Positions 15,588-16,631 of a DNA stretch of 16,631 bases are shown here, one piece after another. The stretch lies in assembly GCA_028706585.1 (NCBI GenBank), contig JAQTVX010000016.1, positions 1-16,631 on the forward strand, written 5' to 3'. The notes under the pieces were generated by a model. The model worked only from the letters and a program-made list of their open reading frames with translations, was not told the origin of the DNA and made no database searches. How positions within the stretch are numbered: the stretch's first letter is position 1; each line of letters opens with the position of its first letter. Source of the DNA: Candidatus Krumholzibacteriia bacterium. Its GTDB lineage: Bacteria; Krumholzibacteriota; Krumholzibacteriia; Krumholzibacteriales; Krumholzibacteriaceae. The position numbers and the translations under genes are program-made.

Positions 15588-16451
15588 ATGAAGGCTCTCG
15601 CGTCAGCCAAGATCAATCTCCACCTCGACGTGATTCGCCGCCGGGAAGACGGATATCACGAAATTGAGACTTTTTACCAACCCATATCTCTCTGGGACGA
15701 GCTCACCATTGAGAGGGTGCCGTCGGGGATCACCGTGGAAGGTGACGACGCGACCATCCCCTGGAACGAGGAAAACCTCTGCTACAGGGCGGCGAAGCTG
15801 ATTCTCGATAAAACGGGACGCCGCGAAGGCGTGAGGATCAGGGTTGCGAAGGGGATCCCTTCGGGAGCCGGGCTTGGCGGCGGGAGCTCGGATGCGGCCG
15901 CCACGCTGCTCGGCATCAACAAGCTCTTCGAGTGCGGAGTCTCGGAGGGCGAACTGAGGGAGCTGGCCGCGCTGATCGGGAGCGACGTGCCGTTTTTCGT
16001 GCTCGGAAAACCCGCAATTGGCCGAGGGAGAGGGGAAGTTCTGGAAGAGACACGAGGGCTTCCAGGTGGATGGGTCGTGGTCGTCAAACCAGATGTAACT
16101 ATTTCCACTAGATGGGCTTATGAAAACCTCAATTTAATATTGACAAAGGGTTTGGGCGGGGCTAAACTTACAACACTGGTTGAGGCATTGCAGGGATTTC
16201 CTAACACCAGGCTCGAAGCGTACAACAGCTTCGAGGCCGCGGTAGTGGACCATTTTCCGAGCGTTTACGGCATTCTCTCGGTGCTGAGATCTGGAAAGGC
16301 GCTCCTGAGTTCTTTGAGCGGGAGCGGATCTGCCTGCTTCGCGATCTTTGCCAAAGAGAGCGAGGCGAGGGAGATGGGCGGTCGGTTGGGAGAGAAGGGT
16401 CTCTTCGTGCGGGTTGCTCAACCTGTCGAAACAACCGTAAGATTTGTCTAG
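15588..16451 (+). CDS. ispE: 4-diphosphocytidyl-2-C-methyl-D-erythritol kinase
   Basis: IspE phosphorylates CDP-methylerythritol in the non-mevalonate (MEP) route to isopentenyl diphosphate. This 287-residue GHMP kinase has the N-terminal signature SAKINLHLDV (6-15) with catalytic K8, GYHEIETFYQPISLWDEL (22-39), the ATP loop PSGAGLGGGSSDAAATLLGIN (starts at 91), and catalytic D133 in GSDVPFFV. The third GHMP motif, SLSGSGSACFAIF, is near the C-terminus. The start chosen is ATG 15588, which gives the standard family N-terminus; the same frame is open far upstream only as a shadow of the DUF362 gene. The ribosome-binding site is weak, and 41 bases separate it from that gene. Codons around 16090-16200 are markedly AT-richer (TTA, ATA, AGA, GTA) than in the rest of the gene. 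Confidence 0.96.
   Translation: MKALASAKINLHLDVIRRREDGYHEIETFYQPISLWDELTIERVPSGITVEGDDATIPWNEENLCYRAAKLILDKTGRREGVRIRVAKGIPSGAGLGGGSSDAAATLLGINKLFECGVSEGELRELAALIGSDVPFFVLGKPAIGRGRGEVLEETRGLPGGWVVVVKPDVTISTRWAYENLNLILTKGLGGAKLTTLVEALQGFPNTRLEAYNSFEAAVVDHFPSVYGILSVLRSGKALLSSLSGSGSACFAIFAKESEAREMGGRLGEKGLFVRVAQPVETTVRFV
16140..16168 (+). promoter_or_regulatory. Promoter-like element inside ispE, facing spoVG
   Basis: TTGACA (16140-16145), a perfect -35 hexamer, is followed after exactly 17 bases by TAAACT (16163-16168), which matches the -10 consensus at four of six positions. Directly upstream is an AT-rich run (CTCAATTTAATAT) that could act as an UP element. It would transcribe spoVG from about 310 bases before its ATG. 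No experimental support can be read from sequence. Confidence 0.35.
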
Positions 16452-16472
16452 GTAGGAAGGCAGTGACAATCT
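16440..16472 (+). promoter_or_regulatory. Imperfect hairpin between ispE and spoVG
   Basis: AGATTTGTC (16440-16448) can pair with GACAATCT (16465-16472), leaving one bulged base and a 16-base loop. The hairpin covers the ispE stop region and ends two bases before the spoVG ribosome-binding site (16474-16480). No T-tract follows, so it is not a standard terminator. It could affect translation of spoVG or be coincidental. Confidence 0.25.
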
Positions 16473-16483
16473 AGGGGGAGCAC

Positions 16484-16631
16484 ATGGAGATCACCGAGAT
16501 CAGGATATCATTGAGAAGCGACAACAAGCTGAAGGCCTTTGCGAGCATCACGCTCGACAACAGGTTTGTGATCCGTGGCCTCAAGATTATTGAAGGCGCG
16601 AAGGGCGTTTTTGTGGCTATGCCAAGCCGCA
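16484..16631 (+). CDS. spoVG: SpoVG regulator, N-terminal part, cut by window end
   Basis: Only 49 codons are inside the window. They read MEITEIRI, then [20 protein letters not shown], then [15 protein letters not shown], which is the highly conserved N-terminus of SpoVG. The family binds RNA and DNA and regulates gene expression in spore-formers and in many bacteria that do not sporulate; full-length members have about 85-100 residues. ATG 16484 follows a strong GGGGGAG (16474-16480). ispE followed at once by spoVG is a recurrent order, and in Firmicutes glmU and prs often come next; these could lie just beyond the window. Presence of this gene alone is not evidence of sporulation. Confidence 0.95.
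   Translation, partial: MEITEIRISLRSDNKLKAFASITLDNRFVIRGLKIIEGAKGVFVAMPSR

Noticed and set aside
1..16631. CRISPR arrays, tRNA or rRNA genes, insertion sequences, attachment sites
   Set aside because: No direct repeat series, cloverleaf, transposase-like frame or terminal inverted repeats were seen on either strand.

Overview
This is a GC-rich bacterial segment in which every gene I can support lies on the + strand. No rRNA, tRNA, insertion sequence or CRISPR array was seen. The lineage cannot be fixed from the sequence. A Wza-like SLBB export protein suggests an outer membrane. A SpoVG homologue directly after ispE, a GmhA-type isomerase and a GC-rich codon style rich in AGG arginine codons would fit an FCB-group or deltaproteobacteria-like lineage, but that is a guess.

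Layout. Bases 1-308 are AT-richer and hold no gene I can support. A short four-helix EamA/SMR-type transporter follows (309-671). A housekeeping block of recA, recX and alaS (854-5268) comes next, joined by two 11-nt overlaps and preceded by a good sigma70-type promoter at 709-737. From 5303 to 15546 lies a surface-polysaccharide cluster: a secreted export protein with four SLBB modules, a GmhA sedoheptulose-7-phosphate isomerase, two GT4-type glycosyltransferases, an 835-residue fusion protein, an O-antigen ligase/polymerase, a UbiA-family prenyltransferase of the decaprenyl-phosphate phosphoribosyltransferase type, and a DUF362 protein. The window closes with ispE (15588-16451) and the first 49 codons of spoVG.

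How the genes may work together (inference). The WecA-like half of the fusion protein would load a sugar-1-phosphate onto a polyprenyl-phosphate. The two glycosyltransferases would extend it. GmhA could feed heptose synthesis, and the UbiA enzyme could make a polyprenyl-phosphate-linked pentose-phosphate donor. The ligase/polymerase would polymerise or transfer the glycan, and the SLBB protein would carry it across the outer membrane. No Wzx flippase, ABC exporter, Wzc/Wzz co-polymerase, HldE or DprE1/2 gene is visible, so the pathway must be completed elsewhere. IspE makes an isoprenoid precursor that ultimately supplies the lipid carriers, though its position more likely reflects the common ispE-spoVG order.

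Most notable observations: (1) the fusion of a WecA/MraY-type transferase to a membrane-anchored CapD/FlaA1-type dehydratase whose catalytic half looks decayed; (2) a run of nine G's inside that gene; (3) a DPPR-synthase-type UbiA next to a ferredoxin-less DUF362 protein in a glycan cluster; (4) a TTGACA-17-TAAACT promoter-like element in an AT-rich patch inside ispE, ahead of spoVG; (5) four separate gene junctions with exactly 11 nt of overlap.
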